Counted from the stretch's first letter, positions 33,100-42,660 are shown. The stretch: 64,000 nt of DNA from CBDDYU01 sp965235655 (GCA_965235655.1 CBDDYU010000003.1:62001-126000); one strand, 5' to 3'. The notes: generated by a model not told the origin, from the letters alone. A program made the numbers and translations.

Positions 33100-34578
33100 T
33101 TATGTTAAAGTTTTACGAATTGCTAATTTCCACCCTTTTAAAAGATTGTTTCTAAAAGATTTATCAATTTTTGGATAAAAAACTCTATCTTTTTTCCATT
33201 TCTTTTTTATTTGATTTAAGGATTTAAACTCCCCAATTTGATATCCTGATAAAAAAGCAGCTCCTAAAGCTGTTGTTTCTAATATTTTTGGCCTAATTAC
33301 ATTTAAATTAATTATATTTGAGAGAAATTGTGCAAACCAATTATTGGCAACCATTCCTCCATCAATTTTTATTATTTTTGGTTTTAACCCATCTTTTTTC
33401 ATTGAGCTAAATAGATCATAACTTTGATAAGCAACAGACTCTACTACAGCTCTAACTAACACCTTCCAATCACTATTTCTTGTAAGTCCTGTAATCAATC
33501 CTCTAGCTTCAGGTCTCCAGTAAGGAGCGCCAAGTCCACTAAATGCTGGAACAATATAAACCCCTTCATTATCCTTTCTTGAAGAAGCAATTTTTTCAGT
33601 ATCAAAAGCATTATTAATAAGTTTAATCTTATCTCTTAGCCATTGAATACCCGCTCCAGCTATAAAAATAGATCCTTCTAGAGCATAAGTATTTTTCTCA
33701 TTTAAACGATAACATATAGTAGTTAATAATTTATTTTTTGAATAAATTTTTTTCAATCCAGTATTCATTATTACAAATGCCCCTGTACCATAAGTAGTTT
33801 TTATTGTACCTTTTTCAAAACAAGCTTGTCCAACTGCAGCTGCCTGTTGATCACCAAGCACAGCTGAAATTGGAATTTCATTATTGAAAATTTTTTTATC
33901 TAATACTCCAAAGTTATCCGCAGAGTTTTTAACTTCTGGAAAAATTTTAATTGGTAATTTCAATTTATTTAAAATTTCTTTATCCCATTTATTCGTGGTT
34001 ATATTAAACAACATAGTTCTTGAAGCATTAGTTGCATCAGTTAAATGTTTTTTTCCATTTGTAAGTTTCCAGATTAAATAAGTATCTATTGTGCCAAACA
34101 ATAAATCATTAGTTTTTATTAAATTTTTTGCTTGCTTAACATTATTGATAATCCATTTTATTTTAGTTGCTGAAAAATATGGATCAATGAATAAACCTGT
34201 TTTTTTTCTAATTATTTTTTCATAATTATTTTTTTTTAATAATTGGCAATACTTTTCTGTTCTTCTATCTTGCCACACAATTGCATTATATATAGGTTTA
34301 CCATTTTTTTTATCCCAAAGAACTGTAGTTTCTCTTTGATTGGTAATACCAATACTTAAAATTTTTCCTTTTAACTTTTTAGATTTTATAATTACTTCTT
34401 TTAGTAATTTACAAGTTGTCTGCCAAATTTCATTTGGATCTTGTTCTACCCAACCATTTTTAGGAAAAAATTGTTTTATTTCTAATTGAGATTTAAATTT
34501 AATATTTCCTAGTGTATCAAAAAGTATTACCCTTGAAGAGGTGGTGCCTTGATCAATGGCAACAATAAATTTTTTCAC
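33100..34578 (-). CDS. glpK: Glycerol kinase
   Basis: A 492-residue FGGY kinase. AIDQGTTSSRVILFDTLGNI at residues 7-26 is the N-terminal phosphate-binding part; IGITNQRETTVLWDKKNGKP near residue 78 is the glycerol-binding region; DATNASRTMLFNITTNKW, AVLGDQQAAAVGQACFEKG and FSGLGAPYWRPEARGLITGL are all GlpK signatures. It makes glycerol 3-phosphate from glycerol and ATP. It forms a small operon with gpsA between tmm and the Tmo-type transporter. No glycerol facilitator is seen nearby. Confidence 0.94.
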   Translation of the reverse strand: MKKFIVAIDQGTTSSRVILFDTLGNIKFKSQLEIKQFFPKNGWVEQDPNEIWQTTCKLLKEVIIKSKKLKGKILSIGITNQRETTVLWDKKNGKPIYNAIVWQDRRTEKYCQLLKKNNYEKIIRKKTGLFIDPYFSATKIKWIINNVKQAKNLIKTNDLLFGTIDTYLIWKLTNGKKHLTDATNASRTMLFNITTNKWDKEILNKLKLPIKIFPEVKNSADNFGVLDKKIFNNEIPISAVLGDQQAAAVGQACFEKGTIKTTYGTGAFVIMNTGLKKIYSKNKLLTTICYRLNEKNTYALEGSIFIAGAGIQWLRDKIKLINNAFDTEKIASSRKDNEGVYIVPAFSGLGAPYWRPEARGLITGLTRNSDWKVLVRAVVESVAYQSYDLFSSMKKDGLKPKIIKIDGGMVANNWFAQFLSNIINLNVIRPKILETTALGAAFLSGYQIGEFKSLNQIKKKWKKDRVFYPKIDKSFRNNLLKGWKLAIRKTLT

Positions 34579-34585
34579 AAAAAAA

Positions 34586-36739
34586 TTAATTTAGACCTAA
34601 ATGTTTTTTTCTTTTTTCTACCCAAGTTCTAATTAAATTATCAAATATCAATCCAATAAACGCAACGCATAATCCTAAAATTAATCCTTTTCCTCCACCA
34701 TTTTTGTCTGATAATGCTTTAAGTATATATTGTCCTAAATCCTCTGTGCCAATAAAAGCTCCTATAATCACCATAAATAAAGCAAAAACTATTGTTTGAT
34801 TTAAGCCCAACATCATATGTGGGAAAGCAATTGGAAATTCTACATTCTTTAATCTTTGAAATTTAGTTACCCCAGACATTGTAGCTGCATCATGTAAAGC
34901 AGGTGGAACACTTCTTAGTCCTTCAATTGTATAACGTGTAGCTGGAATAGTTGCATAAACAATCACTGCAATTAATACTGATGTATCAGTTATTCCAAAT
35001 AACATCATAACAGGAATTAAATAGACAAATGATGGAAATGTTTGAAAGATATCACAAACTCCAAGCATAAAATTTGTTGCAACTTTATTTTGAACACAAA
35101 TAGTTCCAACAATTAAACCTAATATACATGATATAATAACTCCAAAAGTTGCCATATATGTTGTAACCAACGCTCTATCCCACCATGGGCTTAAGGCAAT
35201 AAATAATGTTAAAGATCCAACAACTAATGCAGAACGAACACCCCCAACAATATAACCAGCACCTACAACCAAAACTAAAGTAGCTACTGCAGGCATTCTT
35301 AAATAAAGTGCTCTCATCGGTTGTAAGACTTCTGTTATTAACCAAGTATTAAAAATCTTTAACGTTTGGAAAAAAGTATCAAAAATCCAATCAACTCCTT
35401 TGTTCCAAAAACCTGCTGTAGAAATTCCTTTGTTATGTGGAACTTCAAATAAATAGTTAAAACCTTCTTTAAAATATATTGAACCGATATAAGCTAGTAT
35501 TAAACCTATGACTGCTGAAAATAAAAAAAATATTGTATTTTTATATCTTTGAAAAAAAGTTAAATTTCCAAAATAATCTGTCTGTTTATTTGCCCATGCT
35601 AAAGACATTTTATCTAGCAAAATTGCAATAAGACTAATACACAAACCTGCCTCTAGTGCTAATCCAATATTTAGTTGGTTAAGAGCTAATAACAAATTCC
35701 AACCTAATCCTTTAGCACCAATAAATGCTGCTATGACCGCCATAGAAAAACAAACCATAATGACTTGGTTGACACCGATTAAAATATCTCTTCTTGCAGT
35801 TGGAATTAAAACTTTAAACATTAGTTGCCAATTATTACATCCGCTCATTTTTCCAGCTTCTATAACTTCTGGAGGAACAGCTCTTAGTCCTAACAAGGTT
35901 AATAAAATCATTGGTGGTATCGCAACTACCATAGTAATTATTACCGCTGCATGATCTCCAATTCCAAACAAAACCATTGCCGGAACTAATACAGCATATT
36001 GTGGCATAGTCTGCATCACTAGAAGAATAGGATAAAGTATTTTTTCGGCAGTTTTACTTTTAAAGGCTAAAATTCCTAAGCCAAGACCAAAAACAAAAGA
36101 TAGAGGAGCAGCTACCATAATAAATGAAAGAGTTTGCATGGAAGGAGACCATTGACCAAATATTGAAATATAAGTCATGGTAAAAGCTGCAAATAGTGCC
36201 AAACCTTTACCACTTAATTTATAACTCAATAAAGCTGCAGCTGCAGTTACAATTGTCCATGGTAGTCCAGGTAATTCTGCCCAAGGATTTGCATCAATCC
36301 AGTCCCAACTTGTAAATGCCACGATGGTTTCTACACCACCTAAAAGTACCTCTCTAAACAATTCTATTAAAAAGGTCATAATTGCAGTTATGTCTCGAGT
36401 AATTTTTAATAATAAAGGCTGTGTTTTAAATTCTTGAACATCTGCATCCCAAAATTCCATTGGCATCCATTCATTTAATAAATAAAATAATCCGTCGTTA
36501 ATCCATATTGGTAACCAACCCATTAAAGGTGGTAGTCTCCAAAAATTATCAAATGCATAATATCTAACTTCTTTACCAAGAAAGACGTAAGTGCTTTGAT
36601 TTGGATCCTTAATAAATTCAGCCTGACCTCTTATAAATTTATAAGTTTCAGGAACTTCAATAGCAAAACATAATGCAAAAAAAACTATTAATAAAAATAA
36701 CCATTGGAATAATTTTGGATATTTTTTTAATAATTCCAT
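34586..36739 (-). CDS. tmoW: TMAO/betaine-type ABC transporter permease, two fused permease domains
   Basis: A 717-residue membrane protein with two BPD-type permease domains. Each has an EAA-like loop: VIEAGKMSGCNNWQLMFKVL near residue 290 and LHDAATMSGVTKFQRLKNVE near residue 615. One ProW-like unit is normally about 350 residues, so this is a tandem version, as described for TmoW. Nearby TmoX-like and Tdm genes favour TMAO as cargo, but betaine, choline or carnitine cannot be ruled out. It follows the ATPase gene after three bases. Confidence 0.78.
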   Translation of the reverse strand: MELLKKYPKLFQWLFLLIVFFALCFAIEVPETYKFIRGQAEFIKDPNQSTYVFLGKEVRYYAFDNFWRLPPLMGWLPIWINDGLFYLLNEWMPMEFWDADVQEFKTQPLLLKITRDITAIMTFLIELFREVLLGGVETIVAFTSWDWIDANPWAELPGLPWTIVTAAAALLSYKLSGKGLALFAAFTMTYISIFGQWSPSMQTLSFIMVAAPLSFVFGLGLGILAFKSKTAEKILYPILLVMQTMPQYAVLVPAMVLFGIGDHAAVIITMVVAIPPMILLTLLGLRAVPPEVIEAGKMSGCNNWQLMFKVLIPTARRDILIGVNQVIMVCFSMAVIAAFIGAKGLGWNLLLALNQLNIGLALEAGLCISLIAILLDKMSLAWANKQTDYFGNLTFFQRYKNTIFFLFSAVIGLILAYIGSIYFKEGFNYLFEVPHNKGISTAGFWNKGVDWIFDTFFQTLKIFNTWLITEVLQPMRALYLRMPAVATLVLVVGAGYIVGGVRSALVVGSLTLFIALSPWWDRALVTTYMATFGVIISCILGLIVGTICVQNKVATNFMLGVCDIFQTFPSFVYLIPVMMLFGITDTSVLIAVIVYATIPATRYTIEGLRSVPPALHDAATMSGVTKFQRLKNVEFPIAFPHMMLGLNQTIVFALFMVIIGAFIGTEDLGQYILKALSDKNGGGKGLILGLCVAFIGLIFDNLIRTWVEKRKKHLGLN

Positions 36740-36742
36740 CGT

Positions 36743-37771
36743 TTATTCAGTTTTTCTAGATCCAAATACAGTTCGTATAATTTTATTAGGATCTATGGAT
36801 CCTACTATTTTGTTATTTTTATCAATGACTGAAATCGATTTATCTTGAGTTAAAATTTTTTCAGCTACTCTCTCAATAATTTCATCTTTTAATATCTTTA
36901 AATCACCAATATTATCTTCTATCATTTCATCCATAACATCTTCTATTGTTAAAACTTTCTCCCTAGGAACTTCCTCTGTAAATTTTTTCACATAGTCAGT
37001 TGCTGGATTTAAAACAATATTTGCGGGAGTATCTAGCTGCTCAATTATTCCATCTTTCATAATTGCAATTCGATCAGCTAACTTTAAAGCTTCATCAAAA
37101 TCATGTGTAATAAACATGATCGTCTTTTGTAATTTTTCTTGAAGCCTTAAAAATTCATCTTGCATTTCTTTTCTTATTAGAGGGTCTAATGCTGAAAAAG
37201 GTTCATCTAAAAACCAAATATCTGGTTCTACAGCTAAAGATCTTGCTATTCCTACTCTCTGTTGTTGTCCACCCGACAATTCTCTTGGGAAATAATTTTC
37301 TCTACCTTCTAGCCCAACTAATTTTACCATTTCAATTGCTTTAGAAATACATTCTTCAGCTTTAACTCCTTTTATTTGGAGTGGAAAAGCAATATTCTCC
37401 AAAACAGTTTTATGAGGTAGTAGTGCAAAACTCTGAAAAACCATTCCCATTTTACTTCTTCTAAGTTCTATAAGTTCTTTATTGTTCAAAGTTAATAAAT
37501 CTTGCCCTTCAATAAAAATTTTTCCAGATGTGGCATCTGTTAATCTTGAAATACATCTTAATAAAGTAGATTTTCCTGACCCTGAAAGCCCCATAACCAC
37601 CAACATTTCTCCCTTTAAAACTTCAAAGGACGCATTGTTCACTCCCACTATGCACCCATTATCTTGAAATGTTTTAGCGTCAACTTTTCCATTAGCTTCT
37701 TGAAGCATTTTTTTGGCATTCTCACCAAAAATTTTGTATACGGACTCACATTTAATTACTGCATCAGACAT
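36743..37771 (-). CDS. tmoV: TMAO/betaine-type ABC transporter ATPase
   Basis: A 342-residue ABC ATPase of the ProV/OpuAA kind. Walker A is GLSGSGKST near residue 61, the signature is LSGGQQQRVGIARSLA near residue 163, and Walker B is WFLDEPFSALDP near residue 186. The C-terminal part from about residue 275 is CBS-like with DKSISVIDKNNKIVGSIDP, which senses ionic strength in OpuA. Here a single, partial CBS region is seen. It energises import with the fused permease that follows after three bases. Confidence 0.82.
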   Translation of the reverse strand: MSDAVIKCESVYKIFGENAKKMLQEANGKVDAKTFQDNGCIVGVNNASFEVLKGEMLVVMGLSGSGKSTLLRCISRLTDATSGKIFIEGQDLLTLNNKELIELRRSKMGMVFQSFALLPHKTVLENIAFPLQIKGVKAEECISKAIEMVKLVGLEGRENYFPRELSGGQQQRVGIARSLAVEPDIWFLDEPFSALDPLIRKEMQDEFLRLQEKLQKTIMFITHDFDEALKLADRIAIMKDGIIEQLDTPANIVLNPATDYVKKFTEEVPREKVLTIEDVMDEMIEDNIGDLKILKDEIIERVAEKILTQDKSISVIDKNNKIVGSIDPNKIIRTVFGSRKTE

Positions 37772-37832
37772 AAATATATTACAAGTTATACGATATTAAT
37801 TTAATTTAAAATCTTTATAATTAGCTTTCCTC

Positions 37833-38360
37833 CTAAAAATTTTTTATAAAATAAACTCTAGTATCAATTCCTGTGCTTAAAAAACTAAGAGCCTCTCCAC
37901 TGACTGTTATTTTTTTTTCTGTACCATCATTAAGTGGTCCAACAACGGTATAACCCGCTATACATGTATTGTTTTCCCATTTAACAAAAGTGTCTTCAAT
38001 TAAATTTCCGTTATTAGTGTAGACTTGATAAGCCTCATAATTTAAAAAATTTGCACCCATTATAGCTCTTTGTGGAATTAATTTTGTTGCCTCACAAACA
38101 GCCTCGTACAATTCATCAGTTAATTTGTAATTTTTTGTTCCATCAAAAGTAACCAAAACTCCAGATGGTAATGTTGAAATTAATTTACTTAGTTTTTGTT
38201 GTTTTGCTATTCTTTCCTCTTCTATTTTCATTTTAGCCACTAATTCATCACCTTGACCAAAAATACCATTTAAAATTGCAAAAAAAGCAACGGTTATTAA
38301 AACAATTAATGCAAGACCTGTTAGTTCTTTTATTGAATTATCTGTTTTTTTTATATCCAT
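37833..38360 (-). CDS. Hypothetical membrane-anchored protein, 175 residues
   Basis: I do not recognise a family. After a short cytosolic start (MDIKKTDNSIKEL) there is one hydrophobic helix at about residues 15-33, then a charged stretch that could be a coiled coil (KMKIEEERIAKQQKLSKL) and a soluble part of about 120 residues with two cysteines (YEAVCEATK and NNTCIAGY). It lies between the MORN protein and the ATPase gene on the same strand, so it may be made with the Tmo-type transporter, probably facing the periplasm. Confidence 0.55.
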   Translation of the reverse strand: MDIKKTDNSIKELTGLALIVLITVAFFAILNGIFGQGDELVAKMKIEEERIAKQQKLSKLISTLPSGVLVTFDGTKNYKLTDELYEAVCEATKLIPQRAIMGANFLNYEAYQVYTNNGNLIEDTFVKWENNTCIAGYTVVGPLNDGTEKKITVSGEALSFLSTGIDTRVYFIKNF

Positions 38361-38374
38361 TTAAATTTAATAAA

Positions 38375-38752
38375 TTATTCTCTTAATTTTCCATTTTCCC
38401 AAATTCCAGTTTTTGTTTTACCATCTGTCCAAGTAAAAGTACCTTCTCCATTCATGAAACCATTAACCCACTCTCCATCATAACTGGAACCGTCTGGGAA
38501 AGTTAAAATACCTTTTCCATTCCACTCACTATTTTTAAACTCCCCTTTATAGATATATCCATTGGGCCATGTCTCTAAACCTTGTCCATGTTTTTGTGTT
38601 TTAACCCATTCACCTTCATAGGTTGTTTTGTCAGTGTAAACCCATTTACCGTATCCATTGTCACAGTTGCCCTCTTTACAACCCGTACTTCTAGCTGATG
38701 CCAATGATGGGATTAGAATAAATACTATCAGTATAATGAAATATTTTTTCAT
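38375..38752 (-). CDS. Exported MORN-repeat protein
   Basis: A 125-residue protein with a signal peptide (MKKYFIILIVFILIPSLASA) and then about four MORN repeats: YEGEWVKTQKHGQG near residue 48, YKGEFKNSEWNGKG near residue 71, YDGEWVNGFMNGEG near residue 94, and a partial last copy. A cysteine pair (TGCKEGNCDNGYG) follows the signal peptide. MORN repeats bind membranes or proteins; the role here is unknown. It lies between tmoX and the tmoV/tmoW genes, downstream of a strong terminator. Confidence 0.75.
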   Translation of the reverse strand: MKKYFIILIVFILIPSLASARSTGCKEGNCDNGYGKWVYTDKTTYEGEWVKTQKHGQGLETWPNGYIYKGEFKNSEWNGKGILTFPDGSSYDGEWVNGFMNGEGTFTWTDGKTKTGIWENGKLRE

Positions 38753-38776
38753 AAATATATTTTACACAAATTCATT

Positions 38777-38815
38777 TAAAAAAAAATCCCCCCCAAAATA
38801 AATTGGGAGGGATTT
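38777..38815 (-). terminator. Intrinsic terminator of tmoX
   Basis: On the minus strand AAATCCCTCCCAA pairs with TTGGGGGGGATTT (one G-T or bulge position) and is followed by a run of about nine T. It lies 20 bases after the tmoX stop, so the abundant binding protein mRNA would end here, with only some read-through to the MORN and ATPase genes. Confidence 0.8.
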
Positions 38816-38834
38816 AAAATTTTAGCTTTCGCTA

Positions 38835-39779
38835 TTATTTAGTCCAACTTTGCCAAACACTCTTATTGTCAGCTAACCATTTTTTAGCTGCATCTTCGTG
38901 AGTTAGTTTGTCAACATCAACTAAAGCTGCCATTGCTCCAATTTGACTTGTAGAAAATGACATTTTTTTGAAAGTTTCTGCTGCCATTGGATGAGTTTTT
39001 GGAAAATCAACGTTCACGGCTTTTTTCAAATAGCCATCTGGTGAACCACATTTTCCATCTCCACCGTCTTCTGGTCTACAGCCAGCAGTATATGGAGGAA
39101 AATCAATAAATGTAAAACCAGCACCATCTGTAAAGTTAGGCGTCCAGTTAAAAATTATTGTGCCTCTTCCTTCTTTTTCAGCTGCTGATAACTCTGCCCA
39201 AAGTGCGTCCGCACTTCCAGCAAATTTAACAGTCCATAGATCAGCAAGACCTAAAGCTTCAACTCTTTGAGGTATTAAATCACCGTGCCAAGTTTGAGGT
39301 CCTTCTAACATTCGACCTTTTCCACCAGAGTCTGGTGTTACAAAGTTTTTAGCACAATCAGGATTTTTTAAAGCTGTCCAGTCTGGTAGACCAGGGCATA
39401 ATCCTTTGTCGGCAACCCAATTTGGATATCCCATATCTTCAAGAGTTCTAGCTTCATGATCACCCCAATCTAGAATTCCACCTTTTTCTAGAGCTGTAGT
39501 AAATGATTTACCAAAAGCAGATTCCCAAACTTCGTGAGATATTGTTACATCACCAATTCGGATTGACTCATAAACTGCCTGTGAGTCAGCAGGTACATAT
39601 TTAACGTTGTTACCCATGCTTTCAAAAATTCCACCAACAACATAAGCCATTACAACTTGACTTGACCAGTTATGTGTTGGGATTACGATGGGCTTTTTAC
39701 TGTCGGCAGCATTTGATATTCCAGCAAAACTTACTGCTGAAATTATTAAAGCAGACAACAATGATATTATTTTTTTCAT
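38835..39779 (-). CDS. tmoX: TMAO/betaine-type periplasmic substrate-binding protein
   Basis: A 314-residue exported protein: signal peptide to about residue 24 (ISNAADSKKP), then the OpuAC/ProX fold. Tryptophans that can form an aromatic cage are seen in IPTHNWSSQ, SHEVWESAFG, GPQTWHGDL and IIFNWTPNF. Four Cys in GLCPGLPDW, NPDCAKNF, AGCRPEDGG and GKCGSPDG could form disulfides. TmoX of SAR11 and roseobacters has this architecture and binds TMAO. Divergent tdm 120 bases away supports TMAO. AGAGAGGAGAAC precedes the ATG, an unusually strong ribosome site here. Confidence 0.82.
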   Translation of the reverse strand: MKKIISLLSALIISAVSFAGISNAADSKKPIVIPTHNWSSQVVMAYVVGGIFESMGNNVKYVPADSQAVYESIRIGDVTISHEVWESAFGKSFTTALEKGGILDWGDHEARTLEDMGYPNWVADKGLCPGLPDWTALKNPDCAKNFVTPDSGGKGRMLEGPQTWHGDLIPQRVEALGLADLWTVKFAGSADALWAELSAAEKEGRGTIIFNWTPNFTDGAGFTFIDFPPYTAGCRPEDGGDGKCGSPDGYLKKAVNVDFPKTHPMAAETFKKMSFSTSQIGAMAALVDVDKLTHEDAAKKWLADNKSVWQSWTK

Positions 39780-39794
39780 TTGTTCTCCTCTCTA

Positions 39795-39810
39795 TTAATA
39801 TTAATATTAA
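39795..39810. promoter_or_regulatory. 16-bp A/T palindrome between tmoX and tdm
   Basis: TTAATATTAATATTAA is a perfect palindrome 15 bases upstream of the tmoX start. It could be an operator shared by the divergent TMAO genes. Because it contains only A and T, chance occurrence is quite likely. Confidence 0.25.
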
Positions 39811-39852
39811 AAGTATGTTATTAATTAAAGTTATAGTCAATAGAATTTAATG

Positions 39853-39858
39853 TATAAT
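39853..39858 (+). promoter_or_regulatory. Candidate -10 box for tdm
   Basis: TATAAT at 39853-39858 is a perfect -10 match, 41 bases before the tdm ATG. The -35 position (GTTATA at 39830-39835, spacing 17) is poor, so activation by a regulator would be needed if this is the promoter. Confidence 0.35.
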
Positions 39859-39899
39859 AAATATAACAATTTTTTTAATTACATGCTTTTTTGTTATTT

Positions 39900-42227
39900 A
39901 TGATTGGAACAAGTAAAGATATTAAAAATCCAGGATTAAGAACCCTACCACCAGGAGTTGAAAGATATTTTGTTAAGGGTGGAGGTATTTCGGTCATTGA
40001 AGTATTTCCAGAAGATAAAATTGATTTGATAAATAATGAAGGAAAGCAAATTTCTGAAATAGTTGTTTTTAATTCCAAGGGAAAAAGTGAATTATCAATT
40101 TTAGAGTTAAAAGAAAACTCAAATGCCGAATTTTGTAAACAAAGAATATCTCATGATGAAAAAATTTCAAAATTATTTAAAAAAAAGAATTTAGATTTAA
40201 ATAAAGCTAAATCTGCAATTGTTTTTAGTCCTGATTGTCCAATGGGAGAAAAAATTTCTTTAAAATCAAAAGATAAATGTATTGTTATGATTGCAGCTCC
40301 AGGCAATGATATGAATGTTCACAACCAAAATCCACCTTCTGATTTAACTATTTTTTTAAATAGAGCTAACTTTCAAGAAAAAGAAGAACAATATTTTTTA
40401 CCTGACCCATTGGGTGATCCTAATAACGAAAAATTTATAAAAAGAAGCACGGCAGAAAGTTATGTAGTTAAAGCAGGAGAATTTATACAGATCATCGATA
40501 CTGGTGGACGGCAATGTTCAGATTTTCTAGCATTTGACACTAGAAAATTAAATGAAGGGATTGTTAATATTATTGATGATAAGACTACTAGAACTTTTAT
40601 GGGTAGTGCCTATCCTGGTCCAGGTTTGTTTTCAAAATTTTACGACAATGATCATGAGCCAATGATTGAAGTAGTTAGAGACACAGTTGGAAGGCATGAC
40701 ACATTCAATTTAGCTTGCACCGCAAAATATTATGAAGATATGGGTTATATGGGGCATATTAATTGTACGGAAAATTTTAATAAGGAATTAATTAAATATA
40801 ATGTGCCGTCAAGAAAAGGTTGGTCTGCTATTAATCTTTTTTTTAATACTGCAATTGATGAAAATAATGTAGCTTCCTTTGATGAACCTTGGTCAAGACC
40901 AGGTGACTATGTTCTTTTTAGAGCTTTAAAAGATTTAACCTGTTTATCTTCAGCTTGTCCGTGTGATATTGATGCCGCAAATGGATGGAATCCGACAGAT
41001 ATATTTGTTAGAACTTATCCAAAAGAACAAAAATATTCAAAAGCAATTGCATTTAGAATGAAAACAGACTCAGAACCAAAACTTACCCAAGAAACTGGCT
41101 TTCATAACAAAACATCTGAGCTAACAAGAAATTTTGTTGAGTACAAAGGTTACTGGTTAGCAAATAACTTTACAAATTCAGGAACTATTAAGGAATACAA
41201 TGCTTGTAGAGAAAGTGCGATTATTACTGATTTATCGCCTCTAAGAAAGTTTGAAATCTTGGGGCCTGATGCTGAAAATTTGATGCAATATACTTTAACT
41301 CGAAATGTAAAAAAATTATCTGATGGAGATGTTGCATATACAGCAATGTGTTATGAAAACGGGTGTATGCTTGATGATGGAACAATCTTTAGATTGGGAC
41401 AAGATAATTTTAGATGGATTGGTGGAGATGAATACAGTGGTGAGTGGCTTAAAGAACAGGCAAAAAAAAAAAATTATAAAGTATGGATTAAATCTGCAAC
41501 AGATCAAATTCACAATATTGCAGTCCAAGGACCTAATAGTAGAAAAATTTTAGAAAAATTTGTTTGGACAGGTCCAAAACAAGCTTCAATGCAAGAGCTA
41601 CAATGGTTTAAATTTTCTATAGCAAGAATTGAAAAAGAAACCGGTACACCAATTATAATTTCTAGAACAGGTTATACTGGAGAACTTGGTTTTGAAATTT
41701 GGTGTCATCCTAAAGATGCTTCAGAAGTATGGGGTAAAGTTTGGGAAGCTGGAAAAGAATTCAACATAACTCCTTTAGGTCTTGAAGCATTAGATATGGT
41801 TCGGATTGAAGCAGGTTTAATTTTTTATGGTTATGAGTTTAATGATCAAACAGATCCATTTGAAGCAGGAATTGGTTTTACAGTTCCCCTTAAAACCAAA
41901 GAGGATGACTTTGTTGGAAAAGAAGAATTAATTAAAAGAAAAGCCAACCCTCAAAAAAAATTAGTTGGTTTAGAATTGGTTGGACATGAACCAGCCAGAC
42001 ATGGGGACAGTGTTCATGTAGGAAAGGCGCAAATTGGCGTAATTACGAGTGGCATGCTTTCTCCTAGGTTAGGAAAAAACATTGCACTTTGTAGAATTGA
42101 TACTACATATTCAGAATTGAACACAGAAGTAGAAATTGGTAAAATAGATGGTCATCAAAAAAGAATTGCAGCAAAAGTTGTTTCGTTTCCTTTCTATGAT
42201 CCTACCAAGTCTAGAGTAAAAGCATAG
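39900..42227 (+). CDS. tdm: Trimethylamine N-oxide demethylase (DUF1989-GcvT fusion)
   Basis: The ATG at 39900 is preferred to an in-frame TTG three codons upstream, giving 775 residues. The N-terminal half (to about residue 390) is DUF1989: VVKAGEFIQIIDTGGRQCSD near residue 195, FNLACTAKYYED and LSSACPCDIDAANGW, whose cysteines are candidates for the zinc site of Tdm. The C-terminal half is GcvT-like: RESAIITDLSPLRKFEILGP near residue 440 and ISRTGYTGELGFEIW near residue 588. Tdm splits TMAO to dimethylamine and formaldehyde, with THF taking the C1 unit. The neighbours tmoX and tmm fit fully. Confidence 0.88.
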   Translation: MIGTSKDIKNPGLRTLPPGVERYFVKGGGISVIEVFPEDKIDLINNEGKQISEIVVFNSKGKSELSILELKENSNAEFCKQRISHDEKISKLFKKKNLDLNKAKSAIVFSPDCPMGEKISLKSKDKCIVMIAAPGNDMNVHNQNPPSDLTIFLNRANFQEKEEQYFLPDPLGDPNNEKFIKRSTAESYVVKAGEFIQIIDTGGRQCSDFLAFDTRKLNEGIVNIIDDKTTRTFMGSAYPGPGLFSKFYDNDHEPMIEVVRDTVGRHDTFNLACTAKYYEDMGYMGHINCTENFNKELIKYNVPSRKGWSAINLFFNTAIDENNVASFDEPWSRPGDYVLFRALKDLTCLSSACPCDIDAANGWNPTDIFVRTYPKEQKYSKAIAFRMKTDSEPKLTQETGFHNKTSELTRNFVEYKGYWLANNFTNSGTIKEYNACRESAIITDLSPLRKFEILGPDAENLMQYTLTRNVKKLSDGDVAYTAMCYENGCMLDDGTIFRLGQDNFRWIGGDEYSGEWLKEQAKKKNYKVWIKSATDQIHNIAVQGPNSRKILEKFVWTGPKQASMQELQWFKFSIARIEKETGTPIIISRTGYTGELGFEIWCHPKDASEVWGKVWEAGKEFNITPLGLEALDMVRIEAGLIFYGYEFNDQTDPFEAGIGFTVPLKTKEDDFVGKEELIKRKANPQKKLVGLELVGHEPARHGDSVHVGKAQIGVITSGMLSPRLGKNIALCRIDTTYSELNTEVEIGKIDGHQKRIAAKVVSFPFYDPTKSRVKA

Positions 42228-42575
42228 ATGTCCAATAAAAAAACTTTGTTAGAGTTTTGGGAAGAGCAAATGAAGCACTCTCATACTTCTAGTAATTACT
42301 TTTTTAGAAAATCCCCTTCTCACTATCACATGATGTTGCTTGTAATGTCTGCACATAAGTTAAAAGAAAAACTATCTGTTGAGCAATTAAAAACTAAACT
42401 TTTTAAAACATCTAGACCTAAATCAGCTTTAATAATTAACGAAGCATGTGAAAAAGGCTTTTTTAAGCTTGAAAAAACTTCAACTGATCAGCGAATAAAA
42501 AACATCACTCCAAGTGAAACCTTTATTAAAGAGTTTGAGCTGTATTTAGATACTCTTAAAAATATTAGCTATTAA
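42228..42575 (+). CDS. Small winged-helix-like protein, possible MarR-type regulator
   Basis: The ATG directly follows the tdm stop (TAGATG). The 115-residue product is helical with SVEQLKTKLFKTSRPKSALI near residue 48 and NEACEKGFFKLEKTSTDQRI near residue 70, the layout of a winged helix: recognition helix then a wing with basic residues. N-terminal FFRKSPSHYHMMLLVMSAHK could be a dimer helix. MarR-type regulators look like this, but no exact family is recognised. Translation with tdm suggests that it controls the TMAO genes. Confidence 0.55.
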   Translation: MSNKKTLLEFWEEQMKHSHTSSNYFFRKSPSHYHMMLLVMSAHKLKEKLSVEQLKTKLFKTSRPKSALIINEACEKGFFKLEKTSTDQRIKNITPSETFIKEFELYLDTLKNISY

Positions 42576-42660
42576 ACTTATTAATTTATATTTTTTATAT
42601 ATAATTATTATTTATATAAGAAATCATATTAATTCCTATTGCAAAAAATAATACTTAGAT

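Noticed and set aside
34586..39779. ProXWV/OpuA osmoprotectant transporter
   Set aside because: Possible, but the fused 717-residue permease and the neighbourhood with tmm and tdm fit TmoXWV better; kept as an alternative in the entries.
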